Of a stretch of DNA of 64,000 nt, positions 1-12,100 are shown piece by piece. The stretch lies in the NCBI GenBank assembly GCA_025267735.1, contig CM046303.1, forward strand, positions 35,470,380 through 35,534,379, in the 5' to 3' direction. The position numbers and the translations under genes were made by a program. Positions within the stretch are counted from its first letter, which is position 1. Each line of letters opens with the position of its first letter. The notes below the pieces were generated by a model. That model had not been told where the DNA came from and searched no databases. It saw only the letters and a program-made list of their open reading frames with translations. Source of the stretch: Mactra quadrangularis (Eukaryota > Mollusca > Bivalvia > Venerida > Mactridae).

Positions 1-93
1 AGAGGTCTGCAAGACAAAGTTTTAACACAAATTATCAAAATTCTTGCCCTGCCAGTTTTGGAAAATAAGTTCCTTTCACTAACCATGGAAAAA
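1..93 (+). CDS. possible internal exon of an unidentified gene (weak)
   Basis: The plus-strand frame starting at base 1 stays open to a TGA at 102-104. It reads like an amphipathic helical protein, with segments such as GLQDKVLTQIIKILALPVLE and NKFLSLTMEK. A GTAATA sequence just after base 93 could be a splice donor, leaving phase 1. The segment may belong to the same gene as the terminal-exon candidate at 2330-2428, but the phases do not join directly, so at least one more exon would be needed. I do not recognise the family; HEAT-like helices are one possibility. Chance openness over 100 bases is quite possible. Confidence 0.22.
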
Positions 94-496
94 AGTAATA
101 AATGAGCAGAGGAATGATGCATATACACAAATTGAGATGTTCCCTATTCTACCGTTCCACCAGAGGCACTGCCAATTTACAACAGTAAGACACATGAAAT
201 ATTCTACCAATAATTGCTTCATGTCAACAAAATGTGGTATAATTTAGCAGTGTATTTTATAGGCTGCATAGAGTGTGCAATAGATAAGCTAGACTAAAAA
301 ATACAACTACATTATACAAAATTCTTCGGAAAAAATAATTGAAAAGTTCCCAGCAAAGGAAAACATTTCTAAATTCTTGACAACTTTCAAAGGGATTAAA
401 ATGTTATGAAAAAATATAGGAATGATGGTCAAAATATAGTATAAATATAGGAATATAGGACACTTTTGAAAATATAGGAATGACACCCAAAATATA

Positions 497-789
497 ACCC
501 GGGTCGATAGCGCAGTTGGTAGTGCGCCGGGATTTGGATACTCGTGCCCGAGGGGGTGCGGGTTCGAATCCCACCCGGGGAGGTTATACCCTTCCATGAA
601 AATTTGACAATAATGTCGATTTTCCTCCATTGTTTAGATAATATGGAGAAGTTTCCGGCCTTATGGAAGGGTAGGTGAGTACTGGTTATAGACAATGGTC
701 CAGGAAAGCTAGGTTAGGTGCGCTGGACGCCGTGAAATGACCTAAATTGTGTTGATTCGGCGTTAAATCCAATAAATAAAATAAAAAAA
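497..789 (+). mobile_element. tRNA-derived SINE, family A, with target-site duplication
   Basis: The head is tRNA-like: an A-box-like stretch (TAGCGCAGTTGGTAG) near 508 and a B-box (GGTTCGAATCCC) near 560. A unique body follows and the element ends in an A-rich tail (AATAAAATAAAAAAAA). A 14-base direct repeat, ACACCCAAAATATA, flanks it at 483-496 and 790-803, which is the mark of LINE-assisted retroposition. Related copies lie at 9511-9742 (minus) and 53757-53962 (plus). It is not a functional tRNA gene, because the 3' side does not close an acceptor stem with the 5' end. Confidence 0.85.
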
Positions 790-803
790 ACACCCAAAAT
801 ATA

Positions 804-1282
804 GGAATGATATAGGAATAAAGGAACTGGTTGCTAGCCTGAAAATGGCGCCTTTTGCGGAATTTTTGAGACACGTTTTTCATTGGTGTGTAAATAATAT
901 CGAATGCACATGCGCGCACTCGAAATTAACCGTGTGGTGCCATAGGCTAGTACTGAGAATCCTACTAGACTCAGGGAACGAGAATGGTTTTTCCATTGTT
1001 AATTCCATCTAACCATAAGTTACAAGAATTTAGTCGACTGGGGCGTGTCTCAGTCCTAAATGATCGTAAATACTTAAAGAGGCTAGATTCTATCAGTAGC
1101 TGCAATGCAAGATTTGCAATGTTTCTGTTAAATACAGCGGAGGCACAACTTATCTAAAAGCCCACAATATATTGTGGTACGTATCGCGATACGATGCCAG
1201 CATATTGCAATATATTGCGATATGCCAGAAGTGACAGCCCTAGAGAGTATTTAAATGCAATAGACGTTGTTGTACACATTGT
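804..1282. other. non-coding stretch, nothing recognised
   Basis: No coding exon, RNA gene or complete mobile element was recognised. The part near 1170-1230 is rich in short repeats of the type ATATTGYGATA. Confidence 0.4.
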
Positions 1283-1620
1283 TTGAAAATTAATGAATCT
1301 GATTCATTTATCAGTTCTAGCAATTCATCTAGCTACAACCTAATGTATAATATGCCATGTAAAAAGTGTTTTAAACAGTATGTTGGTCAAACTACTCAAC
1401 AATGTTTGCAAATAATGAATAGACACAAGTTTGAAACTATCAATTCTGTCTCGGAACATTTCAATTCCCAAGGTCATACTATCCAGGATTTCTCCTTTAT
1501 GCCTATTGATAGGTAAAAAATGGTTGGAACAGGCTATTAAAAGAGACTTCCTGGATACATCATTTAGGCACTTTATTCTCATTGGGGATGAATTCCAAAA
1601 TTTTATTTTAAAGTTGTTCC
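1283..1620 (+). pseudogene. degraded Penelope-like retroelement, GIY-YIG endonuclease region
   Basis: The plus-strand translation has MPCKKCFKQYVGQT, then NRHKF and SEHFNSQGHT, ending near FMPIDR. This is the pattern of the GIY-YIG endonuclease at the C-terminus of Penelope-like elements: a Cys-rich start, YVGQT in place of YIG, a following Arg/His helix, then an HFNSxGHS-type motif. A stop follows at 1516, and a shifted frame continues with KKWLEQAIKR. The reverse transcriptase is missing, so this is a 5'-truncated, frameshifted relic. Family assignment is by recognised motif pattern only. Confidence 0.6.
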
Positions 1621-2329
1621 CCATTTTTTTAAATTTTACAATTCAAATGTCAATGTTTTTCATAAACAGTTTTACTGATGTTTTTTATTTATTTTCTGCA
1701 TTTATACATTACATTGTGTAACACTACTCCAAGAGATTATTGAATTTCATAAAATGAACAGAAACGTCCCAGGAAGTCTGTGAAGAAAAAAATACTCTGG
1801 CTTTGTTGAAAAATACATTTATTCTGAATATACAAAGCAAGTATTAAAATATTACATAATCAAGGCAGTGAACGTATCAAAACAAGAAAATATGGCGCCA
1901 AAAAAGTAGGTTTTTCTTTAATATCTTCTTTAAATGGCTTCCTCTGATAAAAAATTATGTACCAGAACACGCTACTCACTTTCTGGAACACGGCGATACG
2001 TGGTTTATTGTATAAAGTCTAATAGTTTAGAAAATATGGGGAACCTAGGATTCGAGTCATAGAAATTCTCCCAACTATTCAAATGATAGACTGGTGATTT
2101 TTATATTAATTTTCAATTTTCTCCTAAAGTTCATGTTTTTAGATGATTATTTTTAGCAAAAGTTGTATATTTGTATACACAATCTGTCTAATTGCTGCCA
2201 GCATCTACCAGGAATTTTTTACACAAAACTTAATTTTATTTAAAAATGAGACTGGAGTTACAAAAAATGATGGGTATACTGGAGACACAATTTTGTACAA
2301 CATTTGATAATTATGGTTTCTTGTTTTAG
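1621..2329. other. non-coding stretch, probably intron or intergenic
   Basis: AT-rich sequence with no supported exon or repeat. The end at 2310-2329 is a pyrimidine-rich acceptor (TTTCTTGTTTTAG) leading into the exon candidate at 2330. AATAAA on the minus strand near 2234-2239 could be a PRIMPOL polyadenylation signal. Confidence 0.35.
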
Positions 2330-2428
2330 ACAAGCACAGAGTTTATCCAGGAAGTTCGCAAAAAGTATAAAACTGGTGTTGGAGATGTGCTTCATGTAGT
2401 ACACAGTTTTTTGCTAAGTCTTGAATAA
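2330..2428 (+). CDS. candidate terminal coding exon of an unidentified plus-strand gene
   Basis: A clear acceptor (TTGTTTTAG, ending at 2329) is followed by 32 sense codons and TAA. They include FIQEVRKKYKTGVGDVLHVV and end in SFLLSLE. The composition is that of a helical soluble protein and is unlike the surrounding AT-rich noise. The stop overlaps an AATAAA hexamer at 2424-2429, as expected at a compact 3' end. If real, the gene enters from the left edge and converges tail to tail with PRIMPOL, whose stop is at 2957. I could not name the family. An alternative phase-2 reading is open for 22 codons but looks less protein-like. Confidence 0.4.
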   Translation, partial: TSTEFIQEVRKKYKTGVGDVLHVVHSFLLSLE

Positions 2429-2429
2429 A
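2424..2429 (+). terminator. polyadenylation signal AATAAA overlapping the stop codon
   Basis: The canonical hexamer shares bases with the TAA at 2426-2428. It supports the terminal-exon reading of 2330-2428 but also occurs often by chance in AT-rich DNA. Confidence 0.35.
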
Positions 2430-2625
2430 TATAATGGAAATATGACTCAAATTAATTATACACAGCTCTTTCAATGCCTGAGTTGCTGCAGATTCTTTAC
2501 AACAAGAATCAGAAGTATTTGAGAAGAACTGCATGATTTGAAATGTTACCATATTTTTACACAAAATTTTTAACTACGCAATGGCAAAACCATTATAGCA
2601 GTCATTCTTTATGACAATAGCTGTC

Positions 2626-3075
2626 ATGGAAACATTGGTATCTTTGTCAAACTTAATATCACCAGTTGCCATAGGAACATTCAAACGTTTGTCACAATGC
2701 TTGCCACTAGTTGCCATAAAAACATTCACATCTTTGTTACAGTGCATGTCACTGTTTGCCATGGAAACATTCACGTCTTTGTCACTGTGCTAGTCACTGG
2801 TTGCCATAGAAACACTAATTTGTTTGTTACACTGCATGCCACTGGTTGCCATAGAAACATTCAAATGTTTGTCACGAGTTGCCAAAGAAACATCTCATCT
2901 TTGTTACACTGGGTGTCACTGTTTGCCATAGAAACATTCACATCTTTGTCACTGTGTTAGTCACTGGTTGCCATAGAAACACTAATTTGTTTGTTACACT
3001 GCATGCCACTGGTTGCCATAGAAACATTCAAATGTTTGTCACAGTGATCTTCATTGGTTTCCATGGAAACATTAC
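2626..3075. repeat. 45-bp minisatellite, about 10 units
   Basis: Units start with AACATTCA or AACACTAA and contain TTGCCATAGA about every 45 bases. One unit near 2866-2891 is shortened, which breaks the frame. A three-unit block recurs (around 2771-2878 and 2936-3040), a small higher-order repeat. Since 45 is divisible by three, each unit reads on the minus strand as a 15-residue repeat of the form NVSMATSGxxCNKxx. The first units on the minus strand are translated as the end of PRIMPOL; the rest lie beyond its stop. Confidence 0.9.
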
Positions 3076-3141
3076 TGTCATATTTATCTACAGCAGATAC
3101 AAGAAGGTCATCATCAATTTCATCATCAAATTCTGAACATT
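2957..3141 (-). CDS. PRIMPOL: PRIMPOL last exon running into the 45-bp minisatellite
   Basis: It encodes CSEFDDEIDDDLLVSAVDKY, like the last RPA-binding motif of human PrimPol. It then adds about two and a half 15-residue repeats (NVSMETNEDHCDK, NVSMATSGMQCNK, SVSMATSD) before TAA at 2959-2957. The acceptor is TTTTTTTTTCAG. Human PrimPol ends just after the acidic motif, so about 38 residues here come from the minisatellite. Confidence 0.85.
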
Positions 3142-6100
3142 CTGAAAAAAAAAACACTCAAAAATGAGATAAAACCTGACAAAGAATATACGGTGGAAAC
3201 ATATTGAAAACTTTAATGTAAAAATAAGAAAAAAAAACAAAGAAAAATAATAATCCATAATTATGCCAGGTAGAGTTGCTGTTACTTTCTAATTAAGTTC
3301 ATCACATGGTATGTAATCAGTGTGTGTAAAGATTCATCATGATCTGATCATAAATGAAAGAAATATGTGGTCAATAAAAAACTATAATGCAATTGAAGCC
3401 GCAAGACCTCAATTATTAACTGGGTTTACTTAGGTACAAGTGTTGGCAAGTTGTCAATCAAACAAACAAGTCCATGAGTCAACAATACCAGTCTACATAT
3501 TTAATTTTTTGCTGGATTTATCACCATAGCAACACAATGTACAGTCTATATGGCGGTCAGTCAAGTTACTCACTGTCACTGGAAAGACTAAATCTCTGGA
3601 TTAAGCTGTTAACCAGTTACTAGGCACATACTTTCATTAGTGACTGACAACTGTCCTACATGATTTAGAATCAGCGGTAGGAGAGAATGGTCAAAGAAAT
3701 TATTTCATGACCAAGCTCCACAAAAATATGCCCTATCCAGGAATCGAACCTTCAACCCCTTGATTAGTAGACTTGCATGCTACCAGCCAGCTGGGTTGCT
3801 TTACTATATTTATATATACCAATCAACATGTCCATGAACAGATATACAACACCATAACATAACACTATCCATCTTAAGAACATTTATCACATATTAATAG
3901 GAATATAATATTTAAATTGGTCCATGCAATACTAGTCTACATCCTTCTTTATTTACATGTAATAACACTAGTTTTGCATTGACCCATTGATTTTCAAGTG
4001 TTTCCAGATAAATCTGATCTCCACGAAATTAAAATCATATGCATTTAATTTAGCACATTTCGGACATCTGAATGCAAACTAACACACAACTCTTCAACTT
4101 ATGTAGTCATAAAATTCTATTGTTTAGTTCAGTCCCAAGGGAGCATAAATTTCTCAAGTTATGCAGTAGATTGTTTTGGTTAGATAAAAACTTACCAGAA
4201 TTTTGTTGAAATCTTTTCTCTATCTCTAAAGTTGTATTAAGTAATTCCTCATCATTCATTTCTTCATCATCACTCATGTTGTCATCATCATCAAAACCAT
4301 CATTTATATCATCAAAATAATTAGAAGGTAAAATATTGACAGGTAGAGGCCATTCTGTAATATTTACAATATATTTGTATCTTTAAAGAAACATACAGCA
4401 TTTTAATTAATAGAATAAGAGAACTTAAATAAAACAAGTCAATAAATCCGTCTCATGTAAGTTCAAAACTGTAACCTAAGTTACAGTTGTTTGCAGGACA
4501 AGCCTCTCATCATTCTTGAATACACATGCATGCATTTAACTAGTCTGAGGTTTAACAAGAAATGTAATGTGGAAACCACATATAAGCCTGATTTAAAAAC
4601 TTTAATGCAAAAATTACAAAGGGAAATAATCCATAATCATGCCAGGTAGAGTTATGGTTACTTTCTAATTCTGTTCATCACATGGTATGTTATCATTGTA
4701 TGAAGTTTCATAAAGATCTGACAATAAATGGCAGAAATATATGGAAAATAAAAACGCAATTGTTAACAACAACAGACGCCGGACCGCAAGCCCACCCACC
4801 TGCCCTTGTTTCACCAATCTATTAGCCAAATTTTTTTGTTGAAAAATCCGGCTAATTATAATGAAGCTACTGACCAAGGTTGATGAAAATTTGAAGCATT
4901 TAATTATTTATGTAACTACTGGATTGTTAACTAACACCTGGACAAAATGTAAATGTTAAACTATTACTCCTTGCTACTTACCTGGAGATTTATAATTAAT
5001 TCTGTTACATTCTGGATCATGACATTTCTGATAGTATACACCTTTATGTAGATCAACTATCAACCTATAGAAATATAATACATATATAAATAAACATTGA
5101 TAATAACATTAACTTATATTAAAGCACCAAAAGCGCCGACAGACATGGGGTTTTGATGGAGTATATGACTTATACAACAAAATTAATCCAATAACCAACA
5201 AGTAAATCTGTGAGCTAATGCTCACTAGTGATACCCCCGCAGTGAGAAATATGACTATCATAATGTAACTTTCATTTAACGAAATCTAAAAATATGCGAC
5301 AAACAGGAAGTAGATGAGCAAGGAGCATGAAATCGCTCTACACCACATGGGACTATGGGATGAAGCAATATGCAAAGTATTAGGCTGCTGCATGTTATAG
5401 TTGCTGAGAAAACTGTGACGGAAATTTTGTAACGGACGGACGGACGCACGCACAGACAAGGGTAAAACAGTATACCCCCCTCTTCTTCGAAGCGGGGGTA
5501 TAATAAAAAAGTTAATTGAGGGCAAGTTCAATATTGATAACTAAAGTAGTGGGAACATGACTAAACATGTAATTTACAGCAATGTTAAAGCATGAGCCTT
5601 TTAAAAATTACCCACATCCAATACTTTAGGGGATACAGTGGTCCTCCTTGAAAATTTTGAGATCTAGGTTCAGGTAAAAATTTTATGGGACATTTCACTC
5701 TGATTTCTCATAAAAAATCAAACATGTAAACAAACATTTTTCTAACCTAAATTTTTACCACCCCTTACCAATAACAATTCTCATGGTTTAATTTTAAATG
5801 TGCTTATCTGAAAACAGCTTCTTTTATATTTTTGTTTTCATTTGTAATCTTGCACACAAGATTGCTCCAGTATGGCAAGCTACGCAAATGTACTGGATAA
5901 TTTTGTTTGTTTGTTTTATGATCTTTTTCAACAGTCATATGATACAAACAGCAGGGCTCGAATTTAAGCTTGCATACTCGAAAAATGCGAGTGGATTTTA
6001 AAAATTCCGAGTAACTTTATTCTAACTCGTAAATTTTCACGAGTTGAAATTGGCGAAAAAATATTACTGTCTTAACTAAAGAAGCTCAAACTAGCATTGA

Positions 6101-9100
6101 AACCAACACATAAATCGGTAGTACCTGTTTCATTGTAAAAACATAACCGAAATTTTTTTACTATTCCACAATAACGCCCACGTTCTATTTATAGTAAAAA
6201 AAATATATAGTACAATTTTGTTTTCATATTTCATATACAATTTAATGTATGAATAGTAACTATGTATGCAACTAAAATTTTGAGAAAAATGTGCAAGTGA
6301 TATTTTCATTTTGCGAGTAGATCATGTTATACATGAACAAGTACTTTATGGTTGCATAAAGTTGTGATATAACATAAGGCAAACATTTGCTAAACCATGC
6401 AGATAACTGTTAAAAGTAATTAAAAACTACACAAGTCAGTTGTGCAAGGATATCACTACAGAGCACAAAAAAGGAGTTTCCAATAAAACAGTTTGCCAAA
6501 ATGTAACACTAGCAAGCAAGTTTGCTTTTAAATACATTCAGGAAGTCATTTGTGGGGGCCACAATCTGGTTTTGCAAGCTTAAAGCTAAATCATGGCATA
6601 GAACTAACACAAAGAGTTTATTTAAGGAGCTAGGAAGTGATATCCTTAGACAACTGGCTCTATGATTATCGTACATGATGTTATTACTACGATGATGACG
6701 TCCAATGTTGTGACAGTATCTATATCTAGCTATTTCATATAAAAGTAGTTCTCCTTGATGAAAGTAGGTCCATTGCCTTATCACACCCTTTGCACTATTT
6801 TCTGTAATAATACTTGTTATGTATTCATCCACTTCTGGATAAGGTGACTTACTAAAGCCAGCAAGACTCTGTGCTCCTAAAAATAATACATAAGGTCAAA
6901 ATTATACAAGAGTTCCACAGGGCAGGGCATTACATGACCCTTAGGCACCAAAGTTAATGAGATATCGAATTAAATGAACATAAATAAAGGGTTGTAAACT
7001 TATCATTCATACAAGGTTTGTTTTGAAATGCGTGACCTTGACAACTTTCATGTATATTTAGAAGTTTACTTAAAATTTTCCCTTCCTATAACATAAATTT
7101 GTAAATAAAGTCCATCTAAAATGAGTTTCTAAAGTTAAAGAAAGGTTAAAGGGCGGTTTAAAGTCTGCTTCCATCTACATGTTCAGCCGACTTTACAATC
7201 TTGTACAATAACTCCTGGTCACTGAAATCACCCTCAGGCGGGCGATCCCTCACAGTACCCATTTACACCTGGGTCGAGTGGAACAATTGTAGGTTAATTT
7301 CTTGCTCAAGGAAATTAGCAGTGCCCCTAGTGGGGATCGAACCCGGGACCTCTCGATCCCTAAGCACGCGTCCTACCACTGGACCACTGCTCCTCATTCT
7401 AAGCTGAAAACAAAAGATGTAAACTGTAAAGGTACCTTTCTTGTTTTTCTCTTTCAGTTCAGACAATGTATATGATAGTTCTGTATCATTCTTATCATCA
7501 CCATAGGTCAATATCTTCAAATTTCTTGTATATCTGTATATATAACATATCATATTTATAGCGAAATAAATATGCATCAGTAGAATAGTATTGATAGCAC
7601 CCTTTATCACCTATGTTCTTACAACATTCTCAGCTTTTGTATGCAGTTTTATAATTTAATGCATATTTTATTGCATAAATTGGATACAATAACAGGCATA
7701 TAATGCCTATACACATCCTCTCCATACAAACTGTGTGCAGTTTAAAGAAAGTTGTCCAACTGTTGGATAAAGTTTCATGAGGTAAACCTATATCATTTGT
7801 GAACAATCTTAGAGAGAAATCACACAATACCAAGTGGAATATTTACATTGGTGCCAAATGTAACCTGATAAAAATCAATGATCCGAACTGAGATTTCACC
7901 CACAACCTTTCGAGTCGTAAGCAAACACTCTACTACATCGCCATAGCTTAAAGGCAAGGGGGTACAAGTGCTGTATTATACCTCTGCTACATACACCCCC
8001 TCCATTACAGAATTCTTCCTCCAATTCTTTGAGCTTGAATGTCTGTGGGACAATCTTAGAATGCAATTACTCAATTCCCAGTTATTTATGTTGGTTGCCA
8101 AATGTAACCTGATAAAATCCATGGTCCGAAATAAGTGGACACTACCACATTGCCATAAAAGTTAGCTTAAAGGCAAGGGAATAAAAGTGTAAGCTATTTA
8201 CAAAAAAAAAATAACTTACTCAATATTTGCTATAAGTGAAGCAAAGAAATAAAACTTTAACTCATCATCAGTACATTGTTTAGGTCTGTAGGTATTATCT
8301 TTAGACAAAACAAGAGGATTATTCTTGGCAAGTTTGGTTGATAAGAATAAACGGAAATTTCTGTTCTTTGTATAAACACCTATAATACACAACAATTACA
8401 ATGCATGTTATTTAGTGGATATTCATGGACTTTGGTGTAAGAGCCGTTTTTATTTCATTGAGTGAGCTAAGAAAACAAACTTTCACAAGTGGCTTATTCA
8501 CAAGTGAAAATGTCCTTTTCTGAGCTTACAAGTTAAAATAAAAAAATCTTTTTCCAAAATTCACAAAAATTCTATTTCTTTTATGCTTAGTTCAGTGTTC
8601 TGTTCAAGGTATTTTACTTGAATATAAAAAGACATCATTTCTTCTCCAAGCTGATGTCATCTATCTTCTAAGATGACGTCATTTTGACCATGAAACAGAT
8701 TTTATCGTGATTTTGTCAAGTGAAGTATACACTTACCCAGTCGCAAGGGGCTAGCAATTTCTCACCTTACAATAAAATATGTAGACGTTTGCATAAACTA
8801 TAAAGGGAATAAATGAAATATATCATTCAAGTTTATTTTTTACTTTAAAAGTAACTTATTTACTGTACCTGTATCACAAAATAACACATCTTCATTATGT
8901 TTATTTTTCACAATAAGTTTCTTCAAGTCATCCACATTGAATTCATCCTGAACACCAGTTACTGTACTAGTGATAGATCTTACATCACTCTCTCTGTCCA
9001 TTGTTTCTCCTGACTGATTGCTAGTCTTAATTGTTTCCTCAAACCTGTTTTCTGTAGATGTCTGAGTACCATTATAAGTTCTCATGGTTTCAGTACTATC

Positions 9101-12100
9101 AATACTGTTAATGTTTTCTGTAGATGTCTGAGTACCATTATAAGTTCTCATGGTTTCAGTACTATCAATACTGTTAATGTTTTCTCTACTTTTATCATTA
9201 CTTTCACTATTGGTTTTAATCTTGTCTTCATTGTCTCCATTGGAAGTTTTCACTTTGTGTAACAATACAGACATAATGTGAAGGACAAATCTGCCTAGAA
9301 AATGTCAGAGAATTTATAGAATATATTACATGTAGTTACCTCCATACTTAAATATTATTGTTCAATCTGACAAGTCATTAATTCAATGGACATCAAGAAT
9401 GGAAAAACAATTCCATGAAAAACAACTCTAATTGGTTTAATATTGGATGAGAGTTTTTATATTTTAAAAACGTGTGTATGGTATCAAGACATAAACATGT
9501 CTTATAGATATTTTTTATAGGGTTTAACACCATGTCAACACAATTTAGGTCATTTTACAGCGTACAGTGCACCTAACCTATCTTTCCAGGACACTTGTCT
9601 TTGACCATTCTTGACCTACCTTTTGACAAGGCTAGAAACTTCTCCATATATCATATCTATGGAGGAAAATTGACATTATCGTCAACCTTCGGGACATGAG
9701 ATTCCAAATCCTAGTGCACTACCAACTGCGCTATTGACCAGGGTTGTCTTATAAATAAGTTACTAATGTAGACCTATAGAAAAAGTGCATAGAAAATTAA
9801 TTACGTCAAAGAAATCAGCAACATGAGTGCCATAATGGTCTTTTATCATATCCCATGACATCACAAACATTTTAAAATTACCCAATAAGTATATACACAA
9901 CTGGTTATACATGCAGACAGTCAGTATTCTGACCCCTGTATCATATTATTAGCAAACTTAAATAATGTAGCAAGATAATAATTATTGGATGCCGAAGCAA
10001 CCAGAACTAATCATCAATTTGAAAATCTTTTTAGTTTATTATAATTCATCTTAGCTTGATTGTGAAACAAGTTCTAACAGCTTAGATTAATCATTTTCAA
10101 GTTTACTTCCAGGTTCCCCAGTACTGAGCAAGTAGGATAAAGTTTTTATACTCAAGGAAACGGTAGGATAGGTTTTGGGCATGATTCCAAACCAAGGCAG
10201 AGTAGGTAATCCAATGATTACAATTCCACTCGATCACACTCCACACCTAAATCTCTGGTGAGCTAGAACAATCCCATATCCATCATGAATGATGCTGATT
10301 GCTGAACAAAGAGTTTACTTACCTACATGAATGTTATTTCTAAAACAAGAATTCTTCAATTGAAATATCAAATGTCTACTAAATTTTTTCTCTGTACTGA
10401 AAAGCAATAAATTTTCAATTAAAGCAACATTTCATAAGATTGAAAATCTACAAGATTTAATCAAAAACAGTTATGCTGTTGGAATGCAAATGGATTGAGA
10501 TCTCAATTCCTTATAAGTACAGAATGAAATGGCACATTGAAATAAAAAAATCAGTTTTTGACATCGATTGCTTGCAACCTGTCGTATTTTTACAATTGCA
10601 TTTCAAAATGCACAGAAATCAGCATTAACACTAAAATATGAAGCAAGTGTACCTTACATGGTAAAAGAATTTATTCATGGTCTGTCATACTATTTGTGCC
10701 AAAGTATTTTGGGGAGTCCCAGACAGTTGTTCTCTATTAAGAAGCATTAAACATTCAGTATTAGTCAAAGAGTAATCAGTATGTAACCCTAAGATACCCC
10801 AAAAAAATCTGTCGAAAGGTTATTTCTTTTCATTTTCGCCAAAAAAATCAGTCGAATTTCTTTCTTTTTGATATCACCGAAAAATCCGCAAGATTTTTTT
10901 GGTTAGATTTTGCTTAATTTTTTAATGTGTGTTATACCCGTACAATTACAGTAATTTAACCCTCTTATAAAATCTTGACATATTTACCTTGCATCCAGAT
11001 CTAGTATATCATCTCTGTTACATGTAATCTTGAATACATCATATATCCACAGACATACATACTGCAAATAGTAAATATCATGATACAGATGATTTCGGAA
11101 GTGGGGAATATTTATACTCCATTTTCTAGTCGAGATCACAAATATCCGAGTACTTATATACTCGAGTACTTATATACTCGCAGCAGCCCTATTTATAAAG
11201 CAGCTCAAAATGTTTCTGCAGCAATACTACAAAATGGTATGTAGCTGGTGTTAGTAAACATGATAACCTAACTAGCTAAAATCTATAGTATCATGTTTTA
11301 TACCATATTTTAACATTTTTTGTTACATTGTGTGATCAATCGTCCATATCATGTTCCCAGGATAAGCTTAGACCTCTTGAGCTGGGTTTTAACCTAAGCA
11401 CATACCCTTGCCAGTGCCAGACAACTTACTTACTTGATACACAGTTAAGCAGGAGAATGGTGTAGTATAGTTCCATGATAGCCATGCCAATTTATATAAA
11501 AGAGCACACCAGCCTCTCAGATAGCATTTTAGTAGTATTAGTATCATTATAGTAATCAGAGCTTAACCATCTCTTATACTTAACGTCAATAAAGTTCTAT
11601 CATTCTTATATGTAATTCATGTCTTTATTTTCCTATTTATTATCACTTAGACAACATGACAAATGGCTAAAGTAATATTCCAGGACCAAACTCCATGAAG
11701 CCATGAAGGTTCCACCCAGTGTTCATATTTATGACCCTTGGATTCATAGTCAGATGTGCTACCAACTGAGCAAAAGAAGGTTAGACATACGGTTTCAAAC
11801 AAGGAATTAAACTAGTCAACAAAATGCAATATATTTTTAAGACAGTCAGTTTAAGTTCAAATAAGTGAAAATGAACAGGTGTAAAACACTTCCCATATTA
11901 TTACCTTTATAAATATTGTCATCATCTCATCACCATCACATTGTGGGTTATATGTTTTATCATACTCTAAATCAAAATATAACTTACAAACTGCACCTGA
12001 AATATATGTGTTCATAACATTATTACACAATAATGTACAACTAGATTAAAATTTGCTTCAAACAATACAGTATCAGCCGGGCTCGAATTTAAGCTCATAT

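Noticed and set aside
499..580. tRNA gene
   Set aside because: It has A- and B-box-like parts, but is fused to a SINE body with an A-rich tail and flanked by a target duplication; the acceptor stem does not close.
6509..6674. Extension of the PRIMPOL exon to a stop at 6509
   Set aside because: Similarity ends at NNIM, where a GTACGA donor leads in phase to the next zinc-binding exon at 5064; the rest is intron.
7321..7396. tRNA gene (minus)
   Set aside because: Ends do not pair and a SINE-like body follows.
7263..7435. Extension of the PRIMPOL exon into an open frame ending at 7263
   Set aside because: Past the GTACCT donor the frame runs into a SINE.
10568..10750. 60-codon plus-strand frame
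   Set aside because: Lies in a PRIMPOL intron, with no similarity and AT-rich random composition.
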